From the NCBI RefSeq assembly GCF_033958435.1, contig NC_134137.1:109688501-109752500 (forward strand): a stretch of 64,000 nucleotides of DNA. The letters are read 5' to 3'. The notes beneath the pieces are model-generated. The model had not been told where the DNA came from. It did not search any database and worked only from the letters and a program-made list of their open reading frames with translations. The first letter of the stretch is position 1. Each line of letters opens with the position of its first letter. Made by a program: the position numbers and the translations under genes. Below are positions 34,618-46,926 of the stretch, in pieces. The DNA comes from Carettochelys insculpta. Its lineage: Eukaryota; Chordata; Testudines; Carettochelyidae.

Positions 34618-35916
34618 GAGAATTAACAGAAGGAAGCAATATCTAAGCCTGAGCGATCCCAGACAGTAAGAAAGCATCCACACCAATTGTTCAAGAAAAG
34701 GCCTCTCCCACAAAGCTCAAAATCCTTCCCCCGGTGTATGAGGTACATTTCAGTGGGAGATAAGCAAAGATGGAATTTGTTATTACCTTTTTGAAAATAC
34801 TGTCCTGCTTAATTAAAGAAACGGTATAGAATACCTTCAGGCATGCATAATGGAATATCACAAAGGAGGTGGGACAGATTTTGATCCCCTCAAAGTTCTA
34901 CAACAGGGCTAAAATTATATCAGCTGCCTTTGAAAAGTGAAACCTGTACACTGGCGGTCTCAAAATTCTGGAAAGCCAGTAGTGAGGAAGGAGGAACTGT
35001 AAGTATGGGAGCAGGGCCAGTGCAGAAGAATGTTAAGGCAAAAAAAAAATGTGATCATCAATGCCTCTGTGCGGCAGCTATATTTTAGGACTGGTTTTGT
35101 AACATAAAAGGACACAACAAATTAAGGATAAGTAAAAGATAAAGTCAATGGAATAGAAAACTCTCACAGGATAATGCAGAGGTAAAGACAGCCAATTTAA
35201 GTAAAACAAATGTTTAGGTGAAGTTGACATATTTACTTTCAGAGCATGTGATATTAATCTTGTGACTGCTGTATTAGAATCATTTCCATCCTCTTATCTT
35301 TGGTGTAAATTAAAGCCTCAAACTCTCAGGATTTGCTGATCAGAAAAAAAATCCTCTTGACCTCCCATCAGAGTGTACACTCCTGAATCACATGCACGAC
35401 AAGTTATCGCCAAGCCAAAACCAGTTAGGATAAAGAAATTATCTGCAGGCTTAGATTCATAAATCCGGAGAAACCATTGTGACACAGTACACCACTGCTA
35501 CAACACATTTCATAACAACAAATCTTCAAATATAATTAACCCCAGCTCTGGATCCCACCTTGAGTTTGGGGCTGCAGTTAGTTCAAGCGTAGCAGAAGTG
35601 GAGGCAGCCTTATTCCACCCAGGAAGGAAGGGTTTAAGATTAAAGCACCAGATTGTGACTTGGCAGATCTAAGTTCTATGTTTTGCTTTGCCACAATCTC
35701 TGACTTTTTTTGTGTCTTAGCTATGACTTGCAAAGCAACATTTTGTTTACCAAATACTGATTTATGCCCTCATGAAATGCTCCATTTCTGACGTATACAT
35801 ACATTAAAAAAATTAGTTTTCTCCAAGCGCAGATAAACTGTATCTCCTAACCCCATACTGTCCAACATGTTTGCTACTCACCACATGTGGTGAATATATA
35901 CATGCACACACACCTC
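34618..35916. other. Anonymous intron
   Basis: No gene or clear repeat. Confidence 0.5.
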
Positions 35917-36068
35917 AGAGAGCTGGAAGGGACCCTCTGAGCAGGGCTGAGCATCAACTTTTTTTTTTTGTACTGTCTGCTTGCCCAGGATCCCTAAATG
36001 GCCTCTACAAGGATCAGCCTCAAGGTTAGTAGACCAATGCTCAAACCTCTGAGCTAACCCACAGCTTT
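35917..36068 (-). mobile_element. CR1-type LINE 3' end fragment
   Basis: AGAGAGCTGGAAGGGACCC and GAGCAGGGCTGAGCATCAAC are the complement of a CR1 3' end. Short and diverged. Confidence 0.6.
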
Positions 36069-36554
36069 CAAGCCATGTGTGGCTCTTGGATCCCTTAAAT
36101 GCTGCTCCTTCTGAGAGTCACATCCTCACGTGCCCCACTGCTTTGTGGGAGAAGCACATGGCAGCAGCAGTGGCAGTCCCATCAGTGGCTCCAGCAGCAG
36201 CCCCAGAGACAGCTCTGAGGTCTCTGGGGAGTTGCTGGCATTGAATTAGAACAAGGGGCTGGGTGTGCCTGGCTCTGGGGGAGGGCATTCAGACAGACCA
36301 GTGGGGGGGAGGGCTGGGGGTACCTGGTTCTGGTGGGGGAGGTATTTATTTGGTGGAGGGGGTTGGGATGCCTGGCTCCGGGAAAGGGGGAAGACATTTA
36401 TTTAGAGTGGCAAGGGAGATGGAGAATGTGGCAAATATAGAAAGACAACAACCACAAGTGTGGTGACTTTTGGATTCCTATGGGACACTGATGTCCTAAC
36501 CAGCATTGTGTCCAAGAATTGTTTTTCGTTTACTGGTAACACATTGGTCTAGTG

Positions 36555-38160
36555 CAGCATTTCCCCAAACCATGTTCTGCAGACCAACGGTGTTCCACAC
36601 AATGTGAATAGGTGTTCTGGGAAAAAAAATGTTGATGCTAGCAATGTTTTTCCCAGTAAAATTTGAATATGAAATTATGTATGTATCAAAAATACTAAGG
36701 TATCTGAACAGTACTTAGATTGCAGCATTCATATATGGCATTTATAATAGCATAGTTGTTGTTATGCCATTCATGCCAATACAATCAGAGTAGGTTCGAA
36801 TTGTTTCAGCATGAGTCACGTTCAGAGAAATCATGTGATGCTGCACCTGATATGAGGAGACAGCTTGTCAGTGTCATTCCTAATATTAAGTGGACCTGTG
36901 ATCAAAAGATGTAGAAATGATTTTCTCATTTAAAAAATAGTCAGATTTACTTATTTTTATTTTCCAGTGGATTTCTGTAAAAATAACACATATATAGAAA
37001 TATAAAATTAATTTTTTTCCATACCTCAGGTGTTCTGCATTTTTATATAACAATGTATTTTAAGCTTTAAGGAAGGACAATCCTTCTGTGAACAATATTA
37101 TCTTTACCAGTCTTGTATGAAAAAAATGACACTAACCATCCTTCTTTCGGCTGTTATATTGATGAATTTTGTTTTGGGTTTGTACTTAATTTTTAATTTT
37201 TATACTTAATTATAGGTTTGCTAATTGCCCCATCAGAATGGCATTACTTGGTGATTCAGAAAATTTTCTTGTTATTTTTTGTTCTTTGTGAAATAAAAGA
37301 AATCTAAAAACACTAAGGCTACGTCTACACGTGCACCCAACTTCGAAATAGCTTATTTCGATGTTGCGACATCGAAATAGACTATTTCGATGAATAACGT
37401 CTACACGTCCTCCAGGGCTGGCAACGTCGATGTTCAACTTCGACGTTGCGCAGCCCAACATCGAAATAGGCACAGCGAGGGAACGTCTACACGCCAAAGT
37501 AGCACACATCGAAATAAGGGAGCCAGGCACAGCTGCAGACAGGGTCACGGGGCGGACTCAACAGCAAGTCGCTCCCTTAAAGGGCCCCTCCCAGACACGC
37601 TTTCATTAAACAGTGCAAGATACACAGAGCCAACAACTAGTTGCAGACCCTGTATATGCAGCACGGACCCCCAGCTGCAGCAGCAGCAGCCAGAAGCCCT
37701 GGGCTAAGGGCTGCTGCCCACGGTGACCACAGAGCCCCGCAAGGGCTGGAGAGAGAGTATCTCTCAACCCCCCAGCTGATGGCCGCCATGGAGGACCCCG
37801 CTATTTCGATGTTGCGGGACGCGGATCGTCTACACGTCCCTACTTCGATGTTGAACGTCGAAGTAGGGCGCTATTCCCATCCCCTCATGGGGTTAGCGAC
37901 TTCGACGTCTCGCCGCCTAACGTCGATTTCAACTTCGAAATAGCGCCCAACACGTGTAGACGTGACGGGCGCTATTTCGAAGTTACTGCCGCTACTTCGA
38001 AGTAGCGTGCACGTGTAGACGCAGCCTAAGTCTTTTAAATCAACCTTTGATTACATGTGGCAGTTCTTCAGTATGCAACTCCCCACCAGCATGTATGTGT
38101 TCTGTCAATACACTCCAAGCCCAAAAGTGTCCTGTGGTCAAATTAATTTGAGAAATGCTG
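36555..38160. mobile_element. hAT non-autonomous element, split by the 37317 Harb-1 derivative
   Basis: Left end CAGCATTTCCCCAAACC and right end TTTGAGAAATGCTG are inverted copies. The perfect 8-bp duplication GTCTAGTG flanks them (36547-36554 and 38161-38168). Removing the 710-bp insertion leaves about 890 bp of AT-rich non-coding sequence. Confidence 0.88.
37317..38026 (-). mobile_element. 710-bp non-autonomous Harb-1 derivative, copy 2
   Basis: Identical in length to 26765-27474. By eye it differs at only about six positions, mostly CpG sites. Ends GGCTACGTCTACACGTGC and GTGTAGACGCAGCC, with TAA on both sides (37314-37316 and 38027-38029) in a CTAAG context. Inserted in the hAT element 36555-38160. 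Confidence 0.93.
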
Positions 38161-38680
38161 GTCTAGTGAACAAACTATAAGAATAAGAACTATAGATAGT
38201 TGCATCTGAGGAAGCGGGTCTTTGCCCACTGTAGCCACACAGAATCCTCCAGGTTTACTTCATCTTACCCCTCTTCGGTGCCTCAGAGCACAAAGGACGA
38301 AAGGAAACAGCACAGTTTTGATGCTGGGAGCGCAGATGTGCTAATCTCAAGCACAGTCTTTGATGCCTCAGAGCACAGATGTGCTGCCTCATCACGACCC
38401 TGGACAACGGAAGAACACAGACAAGGGGGCTAACAGGTCAGTCGATGACCACAGGGCCTCAAACTGCCCTTGGCTGGTACTGATAATTGACCACCTACAC
38501 ATTGTCCCAGGAGAGGAATCTTGCGCCCATACGAAAAGAATGTTCTGTCTTAATGATTTAGTTATCTCTGTCTTACAAGTGTAAATTAAGTCGCAATGCC
38601 CTTGTAAGAACTGGCGTCACAAAGGCAAACCAGTACAATTGGCACCTTTAGATAAGGAAGAGTGTACGTGACCCAAGGGG

Positions 38681-38687
38681 TATAAAG
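38681..38687 (+). promoter_or_regulatory. TATA box of the solo LTR
   Basis: TATAAAG after GACCCAAGGGG, about 350 bp upstream of the LTR polyadenylation signal. Confidence 0.7.
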
Positions 38688-39033
38688 AAGGGTCCTGCAG
38701 CGCACTCTAACTGAGCTCCAATTACCTATACCTGCTGCTCAGGTAAGGTCATTGCCTCCCAAGGACCCAGGGGACACCCTCCTCGTACTCTTCCTCCCAA
38801 GGGATTGAGTGAAAGACGCTGGCTCTGCCAGAGTCAGAGGATGCAGGGGTGAGAATTATACCTGCAATGTATTTTTGTGCACATTTAATAGTAAGAGCTC
38901 TGTAAGCTAAGGCGTTTTGTCCTTCTATGTGTAACTTGTAATCTAATTGGTATGCCATATGTATCATCCTCCTAGTAGTTAAGAAGATAGAGCAATAACC
39001 TTGTAACTGCTAAGATACTTATTTCTTCCTTTT

Positions 39034-39039
39034 AATAAA
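39034..39039 (+). terminator. Polyadenylation signal of the solo LTR
   Basis: AATAAA downstream of the TATA box within the same LTR. Confidence 0.65.
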
Positions 39040-39529
39040 TAGTAACCATTTAAGCTTCAGCCTGACTTCTTCCAGTTACTGTAACTGGGCCGAAAACAAA
39101 CAAAGAACCCTAGCCGGTTTGGCTATATTAGCATGGTCAGTGGTAAGGTGCAGTGAGAGCTGAGCGCTGACTCGTGTCGCCTCCACGGGACAGACTCCTG
39201 GGGCACCCGTCAGCCACCCTGGCTGCCCACTGCGAAGGGACAGTCTGTCCTAGCAGTTAAAGACTCGGATGAAATAAGCTCTCTGCACCAACCTTTGGGG
39301 CATCCATCAGCCACCCAGGCTGCCCACTGCAAAGGGACTGCCTGTCCTAGCAGTTAAAGACTCAGATGTAAAAAGGCTCACAGACCACTCATTACCCGGA
39401 CATTGGCTAACACCCATGAAAGCTTATGCTCCAAGATATTTGTTAGTCTATAAAGTGCCACAGGACTTCTTGTTGTTCTCTATAGATATCTGAAATCTAC
39501 TCCCACTTCTCCAGTGACTAAAAATAGGG

Positions 39530-39620
39530 TGAGATAAACATTCTGTATCTCCATTTCCTAATGTGTAAAATGGGAATGATGATATGGTAACGATCTTACA
39601 GGCTCATATCTGTGCAAATG
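39530..39620. mobile_element. MIR-like SINE fragment
   Basis: TCTCCATTTCCTAATGTGTA followed by AAATGGGAATGATGATATGG is a MIR-type 3' half. Old and short. Confidence 0.55.
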
Positions 39621-39794
39621 ATGGATTACAATATTTACTAACATGGCATGACAGTTGAGTTTTATTAGTTAATGTTTGTATTTTAAAGGTAAACTGGTTG
39701 CAATAAAATCTCACCATTTGCCAAGCATTTACCACTGTAGTAGTAAAGTTTGGCTTATACTCCGAAGAGGAAATAAGTGTTGGTAAATATAATA

Positions 39795-40840
39795 AGCCAC
39801 TGAGTTATATGAGGGTTGTGTTCCTGGGCAACCTCGCGTAACTCAAATTTCGCGCAAGTCTGAGGAGCTGGGAATCAGGCGGCAGCCTGGCTCCCAGCTC
39901 CCCTGGGCTTGTGGGAGATGGGAAACTGACCAGTGCTGATGCACTGGTCAGTTTCCTGGCCTCTACAGTGACGGGGAGCCAGGAACCAGGTGGCAGCCTG
40001 GCTCCCGGCTCCCGCCAATGGATGGGAGCTGGGAGCCAGGCTGCTGCATGGTTCCCAGCTCCCCGCCACTCTCGGGGACTGGGAAACTGCTCCTGTCAGG
40101 GGCAGCAAGAGTCAAGCTGCCGCTCCAACAGAAGTTTCTCCACTTGTGTCAGGGACAGAAGCTGAGAGTCAGGCTCCTGGCTGCCACCTCTGACAGAAGC
40201 CAGGAAACGGACCAGCGCAGCAGCTGGTCAGTTTCCCCACTCCTCTAAGTGGCAGAGAGCTGGTGCCTGGAAGCCCAGAGCCAGGCACCACTTCCCTGCC
40301 ACTCAAAGGCTACGTTTACACTTGCTGAATACTTCAGAATGGCCATGCTAATGGCCAAATCGAAGAATACAAATGAGGCACTGAAATGCATATTCAGCAC
40401 CTCATTAGCATACTGCCGGCTGCGGCACTTTGAAATTGCCGCTTTTCGCTCCCATGTGGCTTGTCTACACTGGGGTCCTTTTCGAAAGGACACCACCAAC
40501 ATTGAAATCCCCTTATTCCTGTGAGCTCATTTTTTATTTGTGTAGGGTTTTATGAGCTCACAGGAACAAGGGGATTTCGATGTTGGTGAGGTCCTTTCGA
40601 AAAGGACCCCAGTGTAGACGAGCCACACAGGAGCAAAATGCGGCAATTTTGATGTGCCATGGCCAGTGGCATGCTAATGAGACACTGAATATGCATTTCA
40701 GTGCCTTATTAGTATTCTTCTATTTGGCTATTAGCATGGCCATTTCAAAGTTTTCAGTAAGTGAAGACACGGCCAAAGTCGCATTAACCTGAGATATGTG
40801 CAAGTCAAATGTGTGGATCTCAAGCTTCTACTGTACTGCT
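39795..40840. mobile_element. GC-rich MITE, split by the foldback MITE 40308-40774
   Basis: The left part opens with GAGTTATATGAGGGTTGTG and CTCGCGTAACTCAAATTTCG. The right part closes with AACCTGAGATATGTGCAAGT and CTTCTACTGTACTG, words typical of a reptile pogo/Tigger-like MITE. Between them is about 400 bp of GC-rich imperfect repeats built on GGGAGCCAGG and CTGGCTCCCAGCTC, able to fold back. The short frames in it are not credible genes. The exact left terminus is not fixed. Confidence 0.5.
40308..40774. mobile_element. Foldback MITE, TTTTCGAAAGGA type, 467 bp
   Basis: Ends GGCTACGTTTACAC and GAAGACACGGCC with AAA on both sides (40305-40307 and 40775-40777), context CAAAG. The halves are inverted copies around about 40535: GGGGTCCTTTTCGAAAGGAC at 40473 and its complement at 40590. 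Non-coding. Confidence 0.87.
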
Positions 40841-43800
40841 TTTTTTAAAGTTAGTGTCAAATGTAGTTATTATTTAATGGACTATTGGAGTTGGAGAACA
40901 GCATGATACAGAACTCTGTGATGATACTAGGTTGATTTTGTTTGCGTTTCTCATAAAATTTATTTTTTGTGAGGAAAAAACCCTACACAAATACTGCAGG
41001 ATATTATTCATTGTTTGAGGTTGATGAGAGTGTATGGCTGTAAGACTATCTCATTCTGCCGTGTCAAACTGTTGACATTCAGCTTACTTGATTTGATAGA
41101 CGAGGGATTTGAAGGCTTAGGGGGAAAGAGTGGGTGTTGTAAAAGATGAAAGTTGATATAGCAGAAAGATATTTAAAGGACAGCCACGCCAATTTGTTTT
41201 CATGGGTGCTGGCTGATTGTTTGTTTGTCTGTCTTTTTGTGTTCTGTTTGTCTTGCTTTGGTGGCTGTACTTTGGATTTTAAATGGTGAATTGAAATGTG
41301 GCAAATGTACATCCGTAGATTAATTACAGGAATGTGTCCACACACATATGCAATGATTAGCAGCCAGCTGTTACAAATATTTGAATGTAAAAAGGGCATG
41401 TGCTGTGTAAAAAATCCACATAAGGAAAATCAAAGGCTAAATTTTAAAAATTGCTTTGTAATCAGAACACTTTGTGACATAGTACACTGTGACTCAAATA
41501 AAGAGATATAAAACACCACAAACTGCCATAAATTGTAGGATCAGATAATCGGTATTCTATCTAATACTGTTCTGTGCCTCCAGAAGTCACCAGTAGACTT
41601 GGAGGACAGCAAATTGAAAAATAAACCCAACACCGCAACAAAACACCCACTAACAAAATACACCTTGTTAATTGTGCAGTTATGTGCATAAATAACTCAT
41701 GATAATTTACATATAAAACTACAAAGGCTACATTTAGATGTATATTTGGACAAGTAATTATGTTGAAAATACAACTGAATGGTCTTAACTCCCAACCTAC
41801 CCATATATTTCTGTGTGCCACTTTAGATTCACAATAGTCTTTGTGTTCTTTAGTAATGACTGCTGAAAAGGTTAAAGTACATGCATATGCAAACAAATAC
41901 TTCATTAAATAGGGAATGACTGGGGTTTACCCATGTACAATGACCTTTTTTGTACACTTAGTCCAATGTGGTCATAAAATTCATGAAACTATCATATTTG
42001 TCACATCCTGCTGAGCTAGTAAGACCAGAGAATGAACTGAAGACAGGAGACTAAAACTAACACATAAGTGACAGAGGACATATATGAATAAGCCTGACAC
42101 TTTCATTTGAGTCATTTCTGAGGGATGATTTCATACAGGAAATGTCAAGCTTCTTAATATCGGAGCTCAGATCAAAACCAGCTTAGACTGAGAAACAGAA
42201 GGGATCAATTTTACCCTTTAGGCATGGTCAGTAGTGAGGAGGTATGCTATCCACATTCATGAACCCACCCTTTCATTCCTGTCCTTTTACTGGCTTCCAC
42301 TGACCCCTTCAGGGGCAGTGTCTGAAAAAAACAGAAGACATCTGAATAGATATCACCTAAATAAATGGGCACTCTGCTCTGCAGCAACAGCCATTTGGGA
42401 AGTCAATCTCCCTGCCCAGCTGCTGGGCAATACCTGGATTTCCACAAAACATTTGTTCTTGACCCCGCTATTTATGGCAGTTGTTAAATGTGAAGGTGCT
42501 CACCACCAAAGACTTACACATTATGTATTCTCTGTCCTGCCACTGCTGCTATTTCCGTCCACTCTAAAGCCTACTGGCTGCTAAGACTACTGTGGATATG
42601 GGGGTATTGGACAGCCTATTCCTGTTGTGCTGCTTCTACTGGTCAGCCTTTCCTCAAGCTGTAGCAGACTTGGCTCTTGCCAATTTCACTCTCTATCACA
42701 GATTTGCCCAACAACTGCAGTGAAACTGACCAGTTTTATCAATTTCACTGTATTTCCAAACTAGGAAGGATCTGAAGGGAGCAGTTTTTGTTTTCTTCTT
42801 TTTAAAAAGAGACATTGAACTCTGTACTCCACTTGGAGAGCACTTGCACAGTGCGGCTCCTTCTTTACCCAAGCAAGTGGACAAATGTACTTCTCAAGAT
42901 AGTTCAGAGGACGGTGCTGACCAGAAAACAAGAGTACAGTAGAAAACAGCAGAGAAGAGTTTTAGGACCAATAGGCATTGTATTTCAGTTAAAAACAGAA
43001 CAAAAATGGAAAAGAGATGTGTATGCTTATTGGAATAAAATTCCTTGTCAAATACCAAATCTTGTATTAGTTTTCCACTGTACAGATCCAGTCTTGTTGT
43101 CACACATGTCAAATCTATCTACTTCAGTGGAAGCATAATAAGCCCCCAATATAGGGGACTCTCTTCCATACACAACTGTATTCTTCACATTATGCCGGTT
43201 CAGCACCAAATTCATCCCTGATACAAGCTGGCAAATTTCTATTAACTTCAGTTAACAATGGCACAAAATGTGGTCCCTCATCTGTAGCAAGCTTGTTAGA
43301 AATCTCACTTTTCTTTTTTTAAAAATTGGAATTTAAATGCTCAAAATCAAATAGGCATAACTTGTACTGATGTACCATAAATGAAGTAGCACTAATTATA
43401 TGGTAGCTGCTAGATTGCTGTGCTCATGATTGTTATAATGACACATTTCAGGAATGAATAGAACAAGCGCCATAATAATATCTTCAAGTGAAACATCATT
43501 GGTTTTATCAAACAAAATTATACAGCTACAAAATATTCTACCAAATAATTTAGCTACCTGTGGACAAAAGGTGCACTGGCAACAGGAGAGAGAAAATATT
43601 GCTTAAACTTGCCAGTTATTGCCATATTTCTAACATTCCTGACTAGAAGAAGCTTATTAAAGAGATGGTACCAAAATAATTCTGAACATTCTATTATTTT
43701 TGGAGTCCCTTAGACATTATCAGGTTTAAAGATCTGATTATTTTATAGAGATGGTTTTGAACATAATAATATAAAAATGGCCATCACTGGTTCAACTCGA

Positions 43801-43984
43801 CCAACGCCAGAAACCTCAAATAGAAAGAATGGAAAAAGGCAATTGCTGAGTAATCCCTGGTCATCTGCTCACACCTTCTGGCAGAGGCATCCACAGCATA
43901 GGCTGAGCCGCTGACTATCTTGGCCTGAAGCCTTTGCTGGACGTACTGCTCTGATCTAATGCTTTTTTTTTTTTAATGCAACTA
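40841..43984. other. Anonymous intron
   Basis: AT-rich with no exon found. A short old amniote repeat may lie near 43190-43290 (CAAATTCATCCCTGATACAA). Confidence 0.45.
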
Positions 43985-45640
43985 TAATTTTGGCCTTCAC
44001 AATATTCTCTGGCAATGTACTCGACAAGTTCATCATCTGTTATATGAAGTCTTTTCTTCTACTTATTTTAAATCTGTTGCCTATTAACAAGGATGACACC
44101 TGGTTCTTACATTAAGTGAAAGAGTAAATAACACTTCATTATTCACTTTCTCACACCAGTGATGATTTTATAGATGTTTTTTATTTTATCGTATCTTCCC
44201 ACCTTGTCATCTTTTTTCCAATTTCTACAGTCCCAGTCTTTTTAATCTCTCTTCAGATGGAAGCTGTTTTATAACCCTAGTAATTGTTTTGCCCTTCTCT
44301 GCACTGTTTCCAATTTCTAATGCATCTTTCTTCAGCTGGGGCAACCCAGACTTCATAGACTACTCAGAGGATGGTTGTCTCTTGAACAGAAGTATTGTCA
44401 TTATGGGACTTTTCCATTTTCCTATCTATCCTTTTTCTAATAGTTCCTAACAAGCAGTTAGCTCTTTTGCCCGCCAGTGTACACTGAGCTTATCTTTTCA
44501 GATAACTATCCAAAATATCTCCAAGATCTCTTTCTTACATGACAACAGCTAATATAGAATCCATCATTATGTACTTACAGTTATGATTATGTTTTCCACT
44601 AACAATTTTACATTTCTCAACACTGAATTTCTTCTCCACTTTGCCATCCAGTCACCCAATTTAATGAGATCCCTTTCTAACTCTTAGCAGTCAGCTTTCA
44701 ACTTAACTATCTTGAGTAATTTTGTATGACGTGGAAATTTTGCCCCCTCTCTTTTACCCCTTTTTCCAAATCATTTATGAATATGCTGAGCAGAACTAGT
44801 CCAACTACAAATAGTTTGGGAAAACCACTATTTACTTCTCCCCATTTTGAATAGTGGTCATTTATTCCCACACCACGTTTCGGGTCTTTTAATCAGTTAT
44901 TAATCCAAGAGAGGTTCTTCCTTCTTATCCCATGACTGATTTCTTTGGTTCAGAAGCTTTGGTGAGGGGCCTTGTCAAAGGCTTTCTGAAAATCTAGCTA
45001 CACTAGATCCATTGGATCACTCCTGTTGATGTGTTTTTTGAGCCCTCAAACAAGTCTAATAGATTGGGGAGGAATAACTTCCCTTGACTCTTCACCAACA
45101 TATCATGTGTCAGATATTTTTGTTCTTTACGTGGCGTCAACCAATCTGTCTGGTACTGAACATGGGCTTACTGGCCTAGAATTTTTAGGATCACCTACAG
45201 AACCCTAGCAATCGCCTATAGAACACACAGCAATTCCATTATCTATCCCCCAGTGATCTGGTACAGAGGCTGATTTGTGCAACAGGTTACATACTACTGT
45301 CAATAATTTTACAATTTCATATCTGATTTCCTTCAGAACTGTTAGGTGCATATCCTCTGGACCTGGCAACTTCTTATTTAATGTATCAATCTGTTACAAA
45401 ACCCTGTCCATTAATAACTCAAGTATGGGACTTTTCCTCGGTCCTCTTTTGTAAGGCTGATTCAAATAATTCATTAAGGGGTTCTCTGCAATCGCCTTGT
45501 CTTCCTTGAATACTCCTTTAGTATCTTTTCTGGTCTACCTGATTGTACTTGTACACTTGACTGCCCAGAGTGTATGTTCCTTTCTATTTTCCTCTACAAG
45601 ATTTGACTTTTAATTTTCAGATGATGTCCCTTTTGCTTCT
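43985..45640 (-). pseudogene. CR1 LINE reverse transcriptase relic
   Basis: CR1 is the main LINE of turtles and birds; its ORF2 encodes an endonuclease and reverse transcriptase. Read on the minus strand, this block follows the RT and post-RT region in order. From high to low coordinates: a segment matching the family's SPGPDGIHP (about 45360), the LDFQKAFDKVPH-like block (about 44970), the FINDLEKGV block before the FADD box (about 44765), and the downstream thumb and C-terminal region to about 44000. FINDLEKGV is directly readable; the catalytic FADD box itself has decayed. There are many stops and indels, so it is old. No 3' end repeat is attached. Confidence 0.75.
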
Positions 45641-46487
45641 ATCCACCTATTTTATTCTGTTTAGCCATTGTGGCGTGTTTTGTTCCTCTGAGCATTTTTT
45701 TTTTTAAATTTTGGGAGGCATACATTTGAGCCTCTCTCATGGTGGTTTTGGTCTCCTAGATGCACTTGTACAAAGGTATCTATGCTAAGTCTTTTAGATC
45801 TCCTGGAAGTCTTTGATAGATATATACCAGTCTTTGATATTCTTTGATACCACTGATATTGCAATAGTTTTGGCATGGCTGTGAAGAGATAGAATAGTGG
45901 TTGGAAAGTCCTTTCTTTCACAAAAAGACTGAGAAGGTAGTATTGGGCAATAGTTCCAAAGCACCATGTTTTCTTGTAGCAGGCATTTTATTATTTGCTC
46001 AGTCGCATTCCTGTTCAATGTGCACGTAAAATGGCTAAGGGACTTAATGCATTAAGTTGGACTGCAGGGCTACTGGTACTCAGATCTATGTCTCCTCTTC
46101 GTCGATGCAGAGGAGGCAATCTCTATGCTTCTCTAGTACCTTCTGTCACAACTGGGCCCAAAGTTCAATTCATGTAAAAGGGAAGAAATTCTCATTGACA
46201 CAGAGAAACATCCAAATCAGAGTAAAGCACTAATATATACTGTCTTGGATGAGAGAGATACCTTGCCATTACTTATATATGGTGAAGAAGTGGCAATATC
46301 CAAAAGTACTCTCCTCCTTTCAGTAAGGAGACCTCAAACTTTTCACTTGGATGTAGTCCTTGCTGTGGTGGTTCATGCATTTTGTGACCTTCATATTAGA
46401 GCACACTGCAATAATCCACCATAAGGGTCCCTAGAAACTATCTAAAAGCTTCAAAGACTCCCACTTACAAAACTGTGTTTCTTACAG
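45641..46487. other. Anonymous intron
   Basis: No gene or clear repeat. Confidence 0.5.
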
Positions 46488-46490
46488 ATA

Positions 46491-46923
46491 GGGCTTGTCT
46501 GCACTACCACCTTCCTTCGAAGGAAGGATGGTAATTAGGTGTTGGGCGTTCACTAATGAAGTGCTGCCGTGCACAGGCAGCACTTCATTCAGCAAATATT
46601 CCTCCCTCCCCCCCTCCCCCCCCCCATGACAACTCCGAAGTTTTAAACTTTGAAGTACCAGCACACGTCTAAACACGGCACACCCACCGGTACTTCAAAG
46701 TGCCGGGGCAATTTCGAAGTCCCCTTACTCCTCAAAATTGTACTGGTGGGTGCTCTGCGGCTAGACGTGTGCTGGTATTTCGAAGTTTAAAACTTCAAAG
46801 TTGCCGTGTGGGGAAATTTGCTTAATGAAGTGCTGCCTATGCATGGCAGCACTTCATTAGTGAACTTCAAACACCCTAATTACCATCCTTCCTTCGAAGG
46901 AAGGTGGTAGTGTAGACAAGCCC
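46491..46923. mobile_element. Foldback MITE, CTTCGAAGGAAGG type, 433 bp
   Basis: Ends GGGCTTGTCTGCACTACC and GTAGTGTAGACAAGCCC are inverted copies. Flanks are ATA and ACA. CAGCACTTCATTA and its complement recur on both sides of a centre near 46700. A homopyrimidine run of C and T lies at 46600-46625. Non-coding. Confidence 0.83.
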
Positions 46924-46926
46924 ACA

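Larger units (their letters stand above)
38230..39412 (+). mobile_element. Solo LTR of an endogenous retrovirus-like element, 1183 bp
   Basis: Starts TGTAGCC and ends GGCTAACA. It is flanked by CCCAC (38225-38229) and CCCAT (39413-39417), a 5-bp duplication whose single change is a CpG transition in the host tail. It has a TATA box at 38681 and AATAAA at 39034-39039, the spacing expected for U3-R-U5. A direct repeat of roughly 110 bp occurs near the end (around 39205-39370). No internal coding region is present, so this is a recombined solo LTR. The class is not determined; 5-bp duplications are common in several retrovirus groups. Confidence 0.82.
38202..39482 (+). mobile_element. Penelope-like element tail split by a solo LTR
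   Basis: 38202-38229 (CATCTGAGGAAGCGGGTC, then TTTGCCCAC) and 39413-39482 (CATGAAAGCTTATGCTCC and on) join into the standard PLE 3' tail seen at 23244-23370. The break is the LTR at 38230-39412. Confidence 0.85.

Noticed and set aside
26765..38026. Segmental duplication explaining the two 710-bp copies
   Set aside because: Similarity stops exactly at the terminal repeats and the flanking duplications differ.
26765..38026. 5-bp duplications (TGTAG, CTAAG) as the true target duplication of the Harb-1 derivatives
   Set aside because: A 3-bp rule fits more elements (ATT for Harb-1B and its host MITE, TTA, AAA, TAT). The extra C and G are better read as the element ends and target context.
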